A stretch of 64,000 bases of DNA. Source: Heterohyrax brucei (lineage: Eukaryota; Chordata; Mammalia; Hyracoidea; Procaviidae). Positions 33,715-45,180 of this stretch are shown here, piece after piece. The DNA is taken from the NCBI GenBank assembly GCA_028571685.1, contig CM053166.1:59978111-60042110 (forward strand), given 5' to 3'. The notes beneath the pieces are model-generated. The model did no database searches and was not told the origin of the DNA. It was given only the letters and a program-made list of their open reading frames with translations. Position numbers and translations under genes: made by a program. Each line of letters opens with the position of its first letter. Positions within the stretch are counted from its first letter, which is position 1.

Positions 33715-33950
33715 GTGTGTGTCCAGAGGGAGTAAAACGCACATAACATTTATCATTAGTGACATTTAGTGCATTCACGATATTTTGCAACCATCACTAT
33801 TCTCTAGTTTCAGAGCATTTTCATCATCTCAAAAAGAAATTAAGTACCATTAAGCAATGGACCCCCACCCCTGCAGTTTTCTCTCTCCCACCAGCTAATT
33901 CTTCTCCTCACCTGCTCCCCAGTTGCATTCAACCACCAGTGTCTTGATGC
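33715..33950 (-). mobile_element. L1 fragment, antisense
   Basis: 'agtgcattcacgatattttg', 'caaccatcactattctctag', 'cattttcatcatctcaaaaa' and 'accattaagcaatggacccc' form the familiar antisense L1M block of placental genomes. Confidence 0.6.
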
Positions 33951-34429
33951 CAATGTAGCCCTTTTAGGGTAGGGGTGGTCTTCAAACTTTCTCAAGCCTG
34001 GCTTCCTTCTAAGCTGTTCATTTGACCCATGCAAACTCATACGTTAATGGCAAATTGAACACTGAGAATGCAAAGTCTTCTGCAACCATCCCGGTTGGCT
34101 CCCTCTACTGATTCCCCTCCCCAAATGGCCCCCGGGGTGGATCAACAAGTCCTCTCCTCTATTAGATACCCAAACAAGGACCTGGTACCAGTCCACACCT
34201 CTTCCAGGGACTGCGCTCACCCCACCCTCTCTATTGCTGAGTCTCATTTGATTTATGTTGTGATTTGTTCAGCTTTGGTGGAGGAAAGCACTCTAGTCCA
34301 CTTGGGGCTAGAGAGGGTAGGCACAGGAACGTGACAGCTCTCCTCACTCCTATAATTGTTTAGGACTCCAGTAATGCCCTTTTTTCTCATCTCCTCTGTC
34401 CTCTCTTACAGATCAGAGATGATGTCATT
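33951..34429. other. No recognised feature
   Basis: GC-richer than its surroundings. Opposed chance frames (33840-34040, 34044-34247 and 34068-34334) share no recognisable domain. Confidence 0.4.
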
Positions 34430-34830
34430 TTAAAAATTCCGGTGACTATCGTGGACTGTGCTGCAATAAACATTCTTGTGTATGTGTCCATTGGTGTGAA
34501 AGGCCTTGATTCTGCAGGATATATTCCAAGTAGTGGAATTATTGGGTAAAATGGTATATCTATATCCATTTTTTTAAGGAAGCACCAGATTGCTTTCCAA
34601 AGAGGCTGGACCATTTTGCAACCCCACCAAAAGTGTAGGAGAGTTTCACTTTCTCCACAGCCTCTCCAGCATTTGTTTTGTGTTTTTTGGATCATGGCCA
34701 ACCTTGTTGGGATGAGATGGTATCTCATTGTAGTCTTGATTTGAATTTCTTTAATAACTAAAGATCGTGACCATGTCCGCATGGGTTTTTTGGCTGCCTG
34801 GATCTCCTCTTTAGAGAAATGTCTGTCCAT
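34430..34830 (-). pseudogene. L1 ORF2 C-terminal domain, open but partial
   Basis: The minus-strand frame 34387-34830 (147 codons) is open. It contains the L1 C-terminal cysteine motif CWRGCGESETLLHFWWGC (C-x3-C-x7-H-x4-C), then 'VQPLWKAIWCFLK', 'IPLLGIYP' and 'CTRMFIAAQSTIV'-type text matching the usual order. The endonuclease and RT are absent, so it has no enzymatic role. Confidence 0.85.
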
Positions 34831-35735
34831 CTCCTTTGCCCATCACTTAATTGGATGATTTATCTTCTTCTTATTGATATTTTGTAGTATCTTATATATT
34901 ATGGAGATCAGGCATCAGTCTGACATAGAATTGCAAGGACAGAGTAGCTGGGGCAGGGGACAGGGGGCAGGGGACAGGAGACCATGCTCTTAGGTGAAAT
35001 CGAGGCCAATTGGCACAACTAGCATTTTGCTAACAAGGCTCTCTGCACCCCACATTGGTGAGTGGCGTCTAGGGTCTTAAAAGCTGCCAAGCTGCCATCC
35101 AAGAGCACAGCAAATGGTCCCGACTCAGCAGGAATGGATGCTCACTGAGCAACAAAATAACATGGGCTAAAGACAACCCAGAAGATAGAGAGACCCACAT
35201 GAGTGGGTGCCTACATAGACTTGGGACTGGAAGAACTGGATGGTGCCTGGTCACCACCAGTGATAGCCACAACGGAGCTCACTGAGTATCACTGGCAACA
35301 CAAGAATAAAAAGGGATGCACCCTGAAATCTCCACTAAAAGACCGCAATTGATGGTCCAGTGGCTTTGGGATTCCCCTGGGAGCATGGCCTCTAGCCCTG
35401 ATGCTGCCCTTGCCCATAACTCAATGAATTTCCACTCTTTGGACACCAATAGATTGGACTTGGCAATGCAGAGTGACCATATATTGGATGCGCTTTATGG
35501 TTCTATGCATCTATAGGATATCATCCTGCTGACCTTTGGCTGGAAGAAGGAGAGTGGGTGGAGTGGAGGGGAAAGGAGACTGTTGAGAGGATGAGACATA
35601 TATGGAGCAGAGAGGAATACTGTGCTGTCACTGGGCAGGGAGAGCAGTGGAAGCTGCATATAGGTGGGCATGTAAATTTATATGGGAATGTACATTTTCA
35701 CTCAGTCATAATAAAAAAAAGAAATAAAAAAATCC
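34440..35735 (+). mobile_element. L1 with twin-priming 5' inversion
   Basis: 34440 to about 34924 is L1 ORF2 C-terminal sequence in antisense. From about 34930 the L1 3' UTR runs in sense to an A-rich tail at 35711-35735 (after 'cattttcactcagtcataat'). This head-to-head join of inverted 5' and sense 3' parts is the twin-priming signature. Possible TSD: aaaaattcc at the left (about 34431-34439) and aaaaaatccc after the tail, imperfect. The ORF2 part is still open for 147 codons, so this is one of the younger L1s here. Confidence 0.8.
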
Positions 35736-35799
35736 CAGTGGCATTTTTTTCTTGGAATATTATGAGAAGTTCTTTGTGAAGAATACACTGACAATGCTT

Positions 35800-36685
35800 A
35801 TGTTATGAAATAAGAAAATGTGGACAGTTGGAGTGACTTTCCTTACCAGGTATCAGACATATTATTAAATTATAGCACAATTATGACCAGAAATCCCGAA
35901 TGATCAACAGATATTCCTCAAACATATCCTAGCATATGGAAAAATTTAGTGTATGTTAAAGGAAATATCAGACTAATGAGACAGGATGACATCCTTAACA
36001 AAGGTGCTGTGAAATTATTTGGGACAAAAATGCAACATTATCCTTTACATTATACACCAAAGTAAATTTCAGATGGATCTATAATGAAAAATATAACCAC
36101 AAAAATCCTAGAAGACAAATAGGTTGTTATAGAATTGATTTTGAATCAGGAGAAATATTTCTTATCCTAAAAAGTATGCCATGAGTCAGATCCGACTCGG
36201 TGGCACTTGGCTGGCTTGGCAAAAAGTATTGTAAGAAAACATAGGAAAAGTTTTTATAGATATATTGAAAACTCCACAGAAGTAGAGGCAGATGACATAT
36301 TTTAAATAACAAACATAGTACGATAGGGCAGACAAAAGATTACATGTTACAACACAGATGAAACTTGAAAACATGCTGAGGGAAGTAAATCAGTTACAAA
36401 TCGACAAGTATTATGTTATTCCTCTTATATGAAATATCTAATATATATATAGGAACCAAAGTTATCAAAGCTTATTGGTGGACACATGGGAAGGGGCATC
36501 ACTGTTCAGGAGGCATTGAGTGTTTGTTAATGGTGATAGAAAATTCAGTAATGGATAAGAATAATGATTATGCAACATGATTAATGCAATCAATGTCAAT
36601 GAACTATACATGTAAAAAAATACTGACTTGGTAAATGTTGTGATATACAATATTCTTACCAAACTAAAAAAGGCTAGAATATTTA
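35800..36685 (+). mobile_element. Old L1M relic, 3' part
   Basis: ORF2-end blocks ('caaatttcagatggatctata' region at 36060) are followed by 3' UTR blocks: 'gaaacttgaaaacatgctga', 'atgattatgcaacatgatta' and 'caatgaactatacatgtaaa'. It is interrupted by the micro SINE at 36178-36220. Confidence 0.6.
36178..36220 (+). mobile_element. Micro-insertion: SINE 3' tail only (43 bp)
   Basis: Consists of 'atgagtcagatccgactcgg' and 'tggcacttggctggcttggc', the sense tail of the variant whose end repeats 'ggct(g)'. Perfect 9-bp TSD aaaaagtat at 36169-36177 and 36221-36229. Confidence 0.85.
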
Positions 36686-37590
36686 ATATTTAGATATACT
36701 GTCAATTAGCAACCAAAGCATTAACATCTCTAAAAAAAAAATTAGCTAACACATAAACAAAAACAAAGTACTCATGACTCAAAAGTATATCAGAAACATA
36801 TCTCACTTTCCTAGTACTAAAAAAAGGTAACCCAAATAACAGTAAGAATCTGTTTCATTTACAGTATAACAAAAAGGTTTAAAAACTGCACAAAGTCAAT
36901 GCCAGTACAGTGAGGTGGCCATGTTTCTCCAGAGCTGATGAGATAGTAAACTGGCCTCACTTTTCAGAAAAGCAACTAAGCACAATGTATAAAGAACCTC
37001 GAAACTACTGGTCGTCTTCTGCTCTCTTTTCCATTGCTAGGAATTTATCTCAAGGAATGATCTGGATGCACGAAACAGTTTACTCGCAAGAATAATAATC
37101 ACATATTGATTTATAATCATCAAAAGTTAGAAAAAAACTATCTTACTGGGCACTAAGGCAAATAAATTACAGTCTTTCCGTTTGGTAGTCTTTGTATCTG
37201 TGAGATATTCCAAGCAGTCTATGGGTTGAAGGAATTCGATTAACACGGAAAAAGCTAAATAACAAAACTATATATAGCTTGATTAAACTTTCAAAATCTC
37301 GCAAGCATGGCTTTGATCACTTTAATGCTTAGCCCTGTTAGATTGTGCTTTTTCCACACAGAAGAGACCACCTTTCCAAGGCATGAGAGTTTCTGCACTA
37401 AAAGGACACAAGGAATTCAGTCCTACATTCCAGTCATAGTAGTCATTTCCACACTCTTTAGTCTCCTTCATCAACAAATCCTTTGCCAAATGCGTTATTT
37501 TTTAAATTATAGTAGATTAAAACATTTAATTTCTGTTTCCTTAATTATGTTTCTAAATAATATTTCTCCTTACATTGTTTATATTTTGAA
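36686..37590. other. No recognised gene
   Basis: AT-rich. Frames 36910-37095 and 37307-37603 lack any recognisable domain. Confidence 0.4.
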
Positions 37591-37594
37591 ACAG

Positions 37595-37740
37595 CTTAAT
37601 TAGGGTACAATTGGCATACAATAAACTGTACATATTAAAGTGTATAATTTTATAGATTTTGACATGTGCATATACCTGCAAAACCATCACCAGAAGCATA
37701 TTATCAATCAAGATAATACATATAGCATGATTGAAATTTT
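37595..37740 (-). mobile_element. L1 fragment, antisense
   Basis: 'caattggcatacaataaact', 'ttttatagattttgacatgt', 'aaaaccatcaccagaagcat' and 'tcaatcaagataatacatat' form a well-known antisense L1M block. Confidence 0.6.
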
Positions 37741-38004
37741 ATTATGAAAACATATGGTCTAGAAAAAGCTATTCCCAATATTCATACTATTTGTATCTAC
37801 CAAATTTGTTTTAGTCTTTCTAAATGTTCTACAGTGTGCATGCATTACTTTCATGAGCAGGAAAAGCTAAGAGGAAAAGTTAGTGGTAGTGACTGTGAGT
37901 GTGTGAACAAAGGTAAATTAGGAGATGGTGGCCTTATGGAAATCAAAGAAAAAGAAATTTCCAGTAAGGAAGGCTCTAAAGTTTTAAATCCTATATTCCC
38001 GCCC
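37741..38004. other. No recognised feature
   Basis: Chance frame 37744-38040 runs into the following SINE. Nothing recognised. Confidence 0.4.
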
Positions 38005-38092
38005 CCCCCAAAACACTCATTGCTATCAAGTCACTTCTGACAGCAACCCCATAGGATGGAGCAGAATTGCCCCACTATACCACCAGGGTTTT
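38005..38092 (-). mobile_element. AfroSINE with internal deletion
   Basis: Antisense tail 'cactcattgctatcaagtca' and core 'ccccataggatggagcagaa' jump directly from 'ttgcccca' to the head 'ctataccaccagggttttct'. About 60 bases around the B box are missing. Confidence 0.8.
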
Positions 38093-38699
38093 CTATATAT
38101 TTGGTAATTAAGACTGCCAAACATGGTCTTGAGTAGTTTCTGTGTAAAGCTGAGAGTGGAGTTAGAAAGTAGTGGGTTAATGAATAAATGGGCTGGGCAG
38201 AGGAGGAGAGGACAGAGACCAGATGACAAGATAAGTCTTGACCATGGGAAGGGATACTTTTTTCCTTCACTGAGACCTGAAGTAATGAAGCCAGAAGGAG
38301 AGGTGAGGTTAGAAAAAATATCATACTGGAAAGTGGAGAGTTGAAGGCTGCCCATCTGGGGCCTCGGTTTTACCTCTGGTGCAGGAGGTAAGTCATCTGT
38401 TAAAAATAATGTGTCTTAGAAAGCCTGATGGACAGGACACTGGTGTGGTTTTCCAGTGGGAACTGAGAAGTGGCATATGGGAAGAATGCATACCTGCACT
38501 AAGGAACTATTAGGGGTAGGAAGTTACCATCTGAAATGACTCTAATTTCCTTGATTAGGTAAATTTTGTCAGTAGATTAGGTGCAGATGAAGGAAACTAG
38601 GTAGTGAGATTAATTCAGCACGGGGTGGTTACAAAGGAAGATAGGTAAAAAAAGAAACAGTTAAGGATACTAAGGTCTTGCTGCCAGGTTAGATTAAAA
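38093..38699. other. No recognised gene
   Basis: Opposed chance frames at 38026-38355. Nothing recognised. Confidence 0.4.
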
Positions 38700-38903
38700 A
38701 AAAACCCTTTGCCACTGAGTTGATTCTGACTCATAGTGAACCTATAGGACACAGCAGAACTGCCCCATAGAGTTTCCAAGGAGTGTCTGGTGGATTCAAA
38801 TGTCTGACCTTTTGGTTAGCAGCTGAGTCAGACCTGCCTCGACGGCAGTGGGTTTGTTTTATTTTTGTAGCACTTAACCACTGTACCACCAGGGTTTCCA
38901 AGT
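38700..38903 (-). mobile_element. AfroSINE interrupted by a second SINE tail
   Basis: Antisense copy from 'ccctttgccactgagttgat' through 'ttttggttagcagct' and on from 'gtagcacttaaccactgtac' to 'caccagggtttcc'. The two parts join exactly once the 42-bp insert at 38825-38866 is removed. Confidence 0.88.
38825..38866 (+). mobile_element. Micro-insertion: SINE 3' tail (42 bp) inside a SINE
   Basis: 'gagtcagacctgcctcgacg' plus 'gcagtgggtttg' and a T-rich end: a sense SINE tail inserted into an antisense SINE. No convincing TSD is seen, unlike the other micro-insertions, so recombination between SINE copies is an alternative. Confidence 0.7.
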
Positions 38904-39542
38904 TAGGTAAGGGATACTTTATTACCGGAAAAGCAACACTTAGTTGGAATATAAGTTAGTAAGACCTGCTGTTATTTTTTTTTTAAAGTGCAGTTGCATA
39001 TTTTTTAAATTAAAGACTTTGTGTGTGCATGTGTGTGTGTGTGTATAGCTGATATTGATTGTATTCCAAATTATATTATCACAATTTTCTCCTAGGTGAT
39101 TCTTCACTTGATATCATTTAATTCACATTCTGCAACATTCCACATGAGAACGCATTTCATCGAAAGATCTCCTTTGCTTCAAATGCCAGAAGCAATGTCT
39201 GCACACAATAGGCATTCTACAACTGTGTTGGCTAGTGACAAAACATTCCTGTAAAACTACAAACAGAGCATCATTGAATAATGACTTTGAGACAGACATC
39301 AGTTCTACATAGATCACATAACAGCTGCAAAAGGAATGTTATCTAGTGAAATTTTCCCACCATATTCTTCCTGCTTGCTTCAGGCTTCTTCGGCTTTATT
39401 AGAGTCATCAATAAATTGCCATTTCTTTTACTTGTTCTTGGAATGTTCTATGGTTTCTGAGACTCATTGCTTTTCAGAGAGCAGATGAAACTAGAGAACT
39501 TATCACCACTATGTGTCTCCTTTGAGGGCTGAGCATTAGAGA
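38904..39542. other. No recognised gene; short (TG)n tract
   Basis: Contains a (TG)n tract at 39021-39044. Otherwise nothing recognised. Confidence 0.45.
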
Positions 39543-39662
39543 TAAAACCCATTGCCATCGAGTCAGGTCCAACTCACGGTGACCCTAGAGGTCAGAGTAG
39601 AACTGCCCCCTAGAGCTTCCAAGGAGGGCCTGGCAGATTTAAACTGCTGACCTTTTGATTAG
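39543..39662 (-). mobile_element. AfroSINE, antisense, head missing
   Basis: 'aacccattgccatcgagtca', 'agagtagaactgccccctag' and 'cagatttaaactgctgacct', ending before the tRNA-like head. Confidence 0.82.
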
Positions 39663-41039
39663 TATTTATTTATTCCTACTATTGATGCCAGCTAAAGGAA
39701 ACTGTCAATGAGTAATATTAAACAGCCCAAATATAGTGAGTTAACCCTATATCTAACATTCACTGAAGGTTGTTTTCAGCAGTTTTTCTGTATGTCCTAT
39801 CTCTGTTGCCCTCACTTACACTAACGTTGTAACTGAAGAGCCATTGTCCTGAGTTTATATTCTGAAATATACCAGCCTGTTGTTAATTTATGGATTATTT
39901 CTTTGCTTGGGTTTTAAATCTAAGTTTTATCTTCTTTCAGGAGAGAGCTCATACAGTGGCTGTATGAGATGACTTTCATATTCTGTTGCTAATAGTGAGA
40001 TCTCAGTGAAGGCACTTGAAATTTTCAATGCCTTAGCTTACTCATCCTCATCTATAAAATGATAATAACGTTATGGCCTCATAAATAAGCTTTTGTATGA
40101 GAAAACACTTTGAAGATAATTCAGGAAAAACAGATATAAGAATTCAGGAAAAAAAATGAATGTTTCATTTTTTTAGAAGGTGAACTCAAGTCAATGCAGA
40201 GAACAAGTCTTCCTTCTATAATTCTCTAACTGGAATTCTTTCAGCATTTTGATGGAGACTTTGGTTGAACCATTCTTTCATCATTGCTTATAATCTACTA
40301 TGCCCTTTTCATTATTAGTCTCTTTTAGTGCCAATTTCTGTCTCCCTACTCCCTGTCATCAATGCTTGGAGCAAAATGTCACCCAAGACTCCAAGAGACA
40401 TTTAATACTCCTTTGAATAGTTGGCATTTGGAACCCCTTCATCTCTTACTGAAGAAGCAAAGCATTTTTAATTATTGCAGCACAGTTTTTATCTTTAGTT
40501 TGAGTTCATTCTTGAAAACTTAATTGTTATACTGATTTGTTTATAATATTGAAATTACCTCTCAGCTCAGTCAGTAATGATTTACTTTGATACTACAAAA
40601 AGTCATTAAAGGTAAGATAATACTCTTTCTTCTATTATTTTGCTGTTTTCCTAAACATAGTTGCCTTAGGATTTACAGTTTTCCTATTCCAAAATAAAAA
40701 CATTGGCCCACACAAAACTATTTGCCTAGCTCTAATAAAATATTATCTATATAGACTCGTTTTAGTGGAAGAAGTATGCTTGAATGCTGAACACTTTAAC
40801 TCTGGATTTAATGTCTGCTGAAAACCACAAAAGTTGTCACTGTGAAGACTGGGATTTGGTACAGTGAAATGAGTATTTAAAGAATGTGGGCGCTTTAGAC
40901 GGAAATTACTGTTGTGTTGTTGGAATATTCACAACTTTGTGTGAGGATTTTTATTTAAGTTTTCTCTTTTGTAAAAGTTGCTGTAAGAGTTTCTGTCTGG
41001 ATACACCAATAAAAGAGTTACCAAGTTACTCCTGATTGG
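39663..41039. other. No recognised gene
   Basis: A small MIR-like piece at about 40000-40082 ('ctcatcctcatctataaaat' then 'gataataacg'). Otherwise AT-rich with nothing recognised. Confidence 0.4.
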
Positions 41040-41545
41040 TTAGTGTAGCAGATGCTGTCATCCAGGGCCCTGCTGACATCTCCTTAGCCCAAACCATTTC
41101 AATACGGGGCAGCCCGTAGCCTGACTTCAAAACCTGATACCATCTCTTTGCTTGAGGACTTTCTCTGGCTACTTGAGCCAACTCTGCCCTTGCCTAAAGC
41201 AGATCAGAAATGCCAGTATATCAACACTATTTGGGAGTAGACTTCATCCAATCGTTAATGGAGTGGGCGAATAAATTCCTCAACTTACTTGCCCCTTGGA
41301 AAGCGTAATAGTGAGATGTGTGTTCTACATTACTTCCCAGAGCTCCCGAGAAGGATTGAGTTCCCATTGCCACCAGTGATAATTTCTTGATAATGCTCCA
41401 TTTGCTGGCTTCTTTTCCTTCCTTGTCTCAATTTCCCATTGCCTTACTGGTGCTTTCTGGGATCACTTCCCAAATAAATTGCTTTCACTCAACTCAAATC
41501 CTTGACTCACAGTTTGCCTCTAAGGGAATCCAAACTAGGACAGTT
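41040..41545 (+). mobile_element. Solo LTR, MaLR/ERVL-like
   Basis: The 3' part has typical LTR order: 'cttactggtgctttctggga', 'tcacttcccaaataaattgc' (polyadenylation signal), 'caaatccttgactcacagtt' and the terminal 'ccaaactaggaca'. The start is uncertain (near 41040). No internal retroviral sequence next to it. Confidence 0.5.
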
Positions 41546-42764
41546 GGGGACCTGGGTTTTGTCCATCTGAGTACATCTGTGGAGACTGACAGTTGTAGTC
41601 AATAAAAGGATCACGTGAGAATGATGAGTAACTCTATAAATTTAGATTATGTAATTGTTTAGGCATCAGGGAGACATTTTCCTTCAGGTAAAGAAGCAGG
41701 TGAAAGGTAATTGAGTTCATGTACCTGAGAGAAAGAGATAATTTGAAGAATGAGAAAAGAGCTTGAAGCTGGAAGTGATATAAGAAGACACGGAAACAAG
41801 AGCTCGTATGGGAGGGGACTTAACCTAGTTGCATGTGCAGTGTTGGGGACAATTCATCTGGACCAACTTATTGGGAGTAAGAGCTTTTTCTGAGATATGA
41901 AAATTCCTACCACCAGTCCTTTAGTTGTGGTCCCTGCTCTCCAGTCTATATTACCCCACCCCACAGGAGGCAGAATGAAATCTTGTCTGTCAGATTTCTA
42001 TGTATTTTTCTCCAACTGTGTGATTCCAGAAAAAAAAAAAGTGGATAGGTTATTACAGTGGAAATGAGAAACTCCTAGGTAGTTAACATTTCCAGTTAAG
42101 GGGCAGAGAGAAGCACTGTAAGAGGATCATGATGTTGTTTGACATTTTAAAATAGACCTAACTCTACCAATTAGTCTGTTATGCCCATGGTAACTTTATT
42201 CAATGGTATGGTGCAATCACTTTTGGAAAGCTTTGACATATTTTATAATTGAACTGCCAGGTTCACACTCAGATATCATTCATTCATGGATAATAAGTAT
42301 GTCTCGTTAACCAAATTATGTTGACTCCCTTGTAAAGCCGGTGTGAGGACTTTCCTGTTTCCTGTCTTCATGTGGCTTTACAGTTTCATGACAGACCATT
42401 TGCATGATGAAACATTGATTATCGTCTTGAGTACCAAACTATAATTTGGCTCCATTTTCTCTTTTCATCAGTTGCAGAATCATGCATTTATTAAAATGGG
42501 TGTCATCTATTTTGAAATTCATGAAGTTAGATTGCACACTTGTCAAACTTTATTTATTTTTGGCATTGACACAAGTATCAACATCAAGTTTTACTCAAGC
42601 TATTTAGAAACAGAGATGTCCAGGTGAAAGGATGGTGGAATCAAAACGAAAGAGCAAGGATTGGAGTGGCTAATTCACTCTACCAACAGTCTTAAATGCC
42701 TTCAGTGCATATAGTAAATTGCCAGACATGAGCTGAAGCCTTTAAGCAGTTGGAGGGACATGAG
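41546..42764. other. No recognised gene
   Basis: Nothing recognised. An A11 run lies near 42031-42041. Confidence 0.4.
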
Positions 42765-42900
42765 GCTAATACATTCACTCAAACATATCTAGCGCCTACA
42801 GCTTTAGCACTGTACTAGGCACTGGAGAGACAGCAGTGAACAAATCAAAGTCTCTGTGCTCATGGAGTTTATATTCTAGAGAGCTTATAGGATATAAAAG
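42765..42900 (-). repeat. L2 3' end, antisense
   Basis: 'tagcactgtactaggcactg', 'gagacagcagtgaacaaatc' and 'tgctcatggagtttatattc' are in the antisense L2 order. Confidence 0.75.
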
Positions 42901-43239
42901 AAAAGGAATATTCAGGCCGTGTCCTCAGGGATCTTGTAATCTATTTTTAAGGACAAAGTAAATGCATTAAGTTAAAATTAGAAAGCAACACAACAATGGG
43001 AAAAAATGAAAAAAAATACATTTCAAATGTACATAATTAAGACAAATGCAGTAAAAGACCCAGTGCTGCCTCCATGAGTGACCTGAAGCCTCAAAAAAAA
43101 ATCACTTGCCTGTCTGTATGTGCTTCCCAGGGCTGTTGTCCAGGGGCAGTTTTGCTGCTGATAGATCCTCTGACCATCCATCTTGAAAATGAGTCACAAT
43201 GAGCAATCACACTGCTATCTATTTAACACGGCATTAGAG
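42901..43239. other. No recognised feature
   Basis: A-rich, no landmark. Confidence 0.35.
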
Positions 43240-43969
43240 ACTGCAAGGAGTGGAAAATAAATAATAATTTAAGAACTGGAAGAAGTTGAATTGTCATTTT
43301 CAGAAAATCTAATTGTTTACATAGAAAATTCAAGAGGCTAAAGTCATTAGCATTAATAAGAAATTTCAACAAGATTACTGGATAAAAAATTAAAAAGTTG
43401 GCTAGTTTCTAATATATCAGTAACAGCTAATTACAAAATGTAATTAGAAGAATGCTATTCATCAGAGCAATGAACTTTTACCTATAAATAAATCTAATAA
43501 AAATATATATGACAATGTAGAAAACCATTTAGAGAGCTCTACATGTTCGCGGATGTTGTTGCAAAAAACGTGTGTGTTGATGAGCTTATCTTAAAATTCA
43601 AACAAAATAGTAAAATACCAAAAACACCAAAGTAATTCTGAAAAATAAAGTGAAAACATGGTAGAAAATCTTGCTTTACCCTGTGTATTTATTGTGCCCT
43701 TGTGGCAAAATTTAAGTTTTTTGTTCTGTTTATAGTAATATTCTTGAGTCCTAGTGGTACGGTGGTTAAGAGCTCAGCTGCTAACCAAAAGGTTGGCAGT
43801 TTGATTCCACCAGGCCTTCCTCAGAAACCCTATCAGGTTGTTCTACTTTGTTGTATGTGGTTGCTGTAAGTCAGAATTAACTTAATGACAATGAGTTTGG
43901 TTTTCATATATTTATTACATTTATTGGAAGACTATATTAATTAAAACAGTATAGTGTTAGTGCAGGCAT
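43240..43969 (+). mobile_element. Old L1M ORF2 relic
   Basis: RT-downstream blocks: 'gtttacatagaaaattcaag' (43314), 'aacaagattactggataaaa' (43368), 'agcaatgaacttttacctat' (43466), then 'cttatcttaaaattcaaac' (43594). A SINE interrupts it at 43743-43904. No open frame. Confidence 0.6.
43743..43904 (+). mobile_element. AfroSINE
   Basis: Head 'gagtcctagtggtacggtgg', 'aaccaaaaggttggcagttt', core diverged, tail 'gtcagaattaacttaatgac' and 'gagtttggtttt'. Confidence 0.85.
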
Positions 43970-43979
43970 TTAAAAGTAG

Positions 43980-44846
43980 GCCTTTAAAAATATTTTATTG
44001 TGCTTTAAGGAAAAGTTTACAATCCAAGTCAATTTACCATTCAAAAACTTACACGTACATTGCTATATAACTCTGACTACTCTCCCCACACTGTGATAGC
44101 ACACTCTTCCTTTCCATCCTGTATTTCCCTTGTCCAGTCAACCAGATTTTGTCCTCCTCTGGACTGTCATTTTACCTCCAGACAGGAGCTACCTATTTAG
44201 TCTCATATAGCTGCTTAAGCTAAGGAGCACACTCTTTACCAGTATCATTTTATATCTTACAGTCTGGTCCAATCTTTTTCTGAAGAGTTGGCTTCGTGAA
44301 TGGTTTCAGCTCTGGAGCTAACAGAGAGCCCAGTGGCCATGTCTTCTGAGGACCCTTCAATCTGTTGGACAATTAAGTTTAGTCTTTTTAATAGAGTTCA
44401 AGCTTTGTGCCCCATTTTTCTCCTGGTACAGCAGGGACTGTTTGTTGTGTTTCCTATCAAGGCAGTTTTTGTTGGTGACTGGACATGATCTAGTTCTTCT
44501 GGTCTCATGCTGATGTAGTTACTGCATTATATGGCCTTTTCAGTCTCTCAGGCTCATATTTTCCTTATGTCTTCGGTGTCCTTCATTCTCCTCAGCTGCA
44601 GGTGGGTTGGGACCAATTGATGCTTCTTGGATGGCCACTTGCTAGCTTTTAAGACCCCAGATGCCACTCACCAAAGCAGGATGCAGAACATTTTCTTAAT
44701 AACTCAGTTATGCAAATTGATCTCAGTAGTTCCTGAAATCATGGTTCCCAGGCCCCTGCCCCCGCTGCTCTGTCCTTCGTAGTGCTTGGTTATATTGAAG
44801 AAACTTCTTAGCATTTGGTTTAGTCCAGTTGTACTGATTTATCCTC
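43980..44846 (-). mobile_element. L1 3' UTR insertion, antisense
   Basis: Antisense elephant-type L1 3' end. It begins with the complement of the polyadenylation end ('ttattgtgctttaaggaaaa') and contains 'gatagcacactcttcctttc', 'cttttaagaccccagatgcc' and 'gccactcaccaaagcaggat'. Flanked by ttaaaagtag (43970-43979) and ttaagagtag (44847-44856), 9 of 10 matching. 5'-truncated with no ORF2. Confidence 0.75.
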
Positions 44847-44856
44847 TTAAGAGTAG

Positions 44857-45180
44857 CCCATTTATTACAGGAAACTATGAAACATTTTTGCGTGAGTATG
44901 CTTGTGTATGTATATTATGAGTAAGTGTCTGTGTGTCCTATTTTATAATAGGACTCTTCTTGTCTCAGTTTTGGCTGAAGCATGAAAATAATAAATGCTA
45001 TATTTCAAAGACACCATCATGTGAATATTTTGGAGTTAAAATATGAGAATGATTCATTCAGCTTTTAAACTCTTCAGTTTTACAGAGGATACAGAGGAGG
45101 AGTGGAGAGTTGGAGGATTTGTGAAGGGAATTCTTTTGGGACATACTGGATATCTTGCCCCAAACCAAGGCAAGTAAGTT
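44857..45180. other. No recognised feature
   Basis: AT-rich. The continuation of the L1M relic could not be placed. Confidence 0.35.

Noticed and set aside
34387-34830. 147-codon minus-strand frame as a host gene
   Set aside because: It is the C-terminal end of L1 ORF2 in a twin-primed insertion, with the L1 cysteine motif.
38026-38355. Overlapping 109- and 97-codon minus-strand frames
   Set aside because: They overlap a deleted SINE at one end and have no recognisable domain; two frames open in the same place suggests low stop density, not coding.
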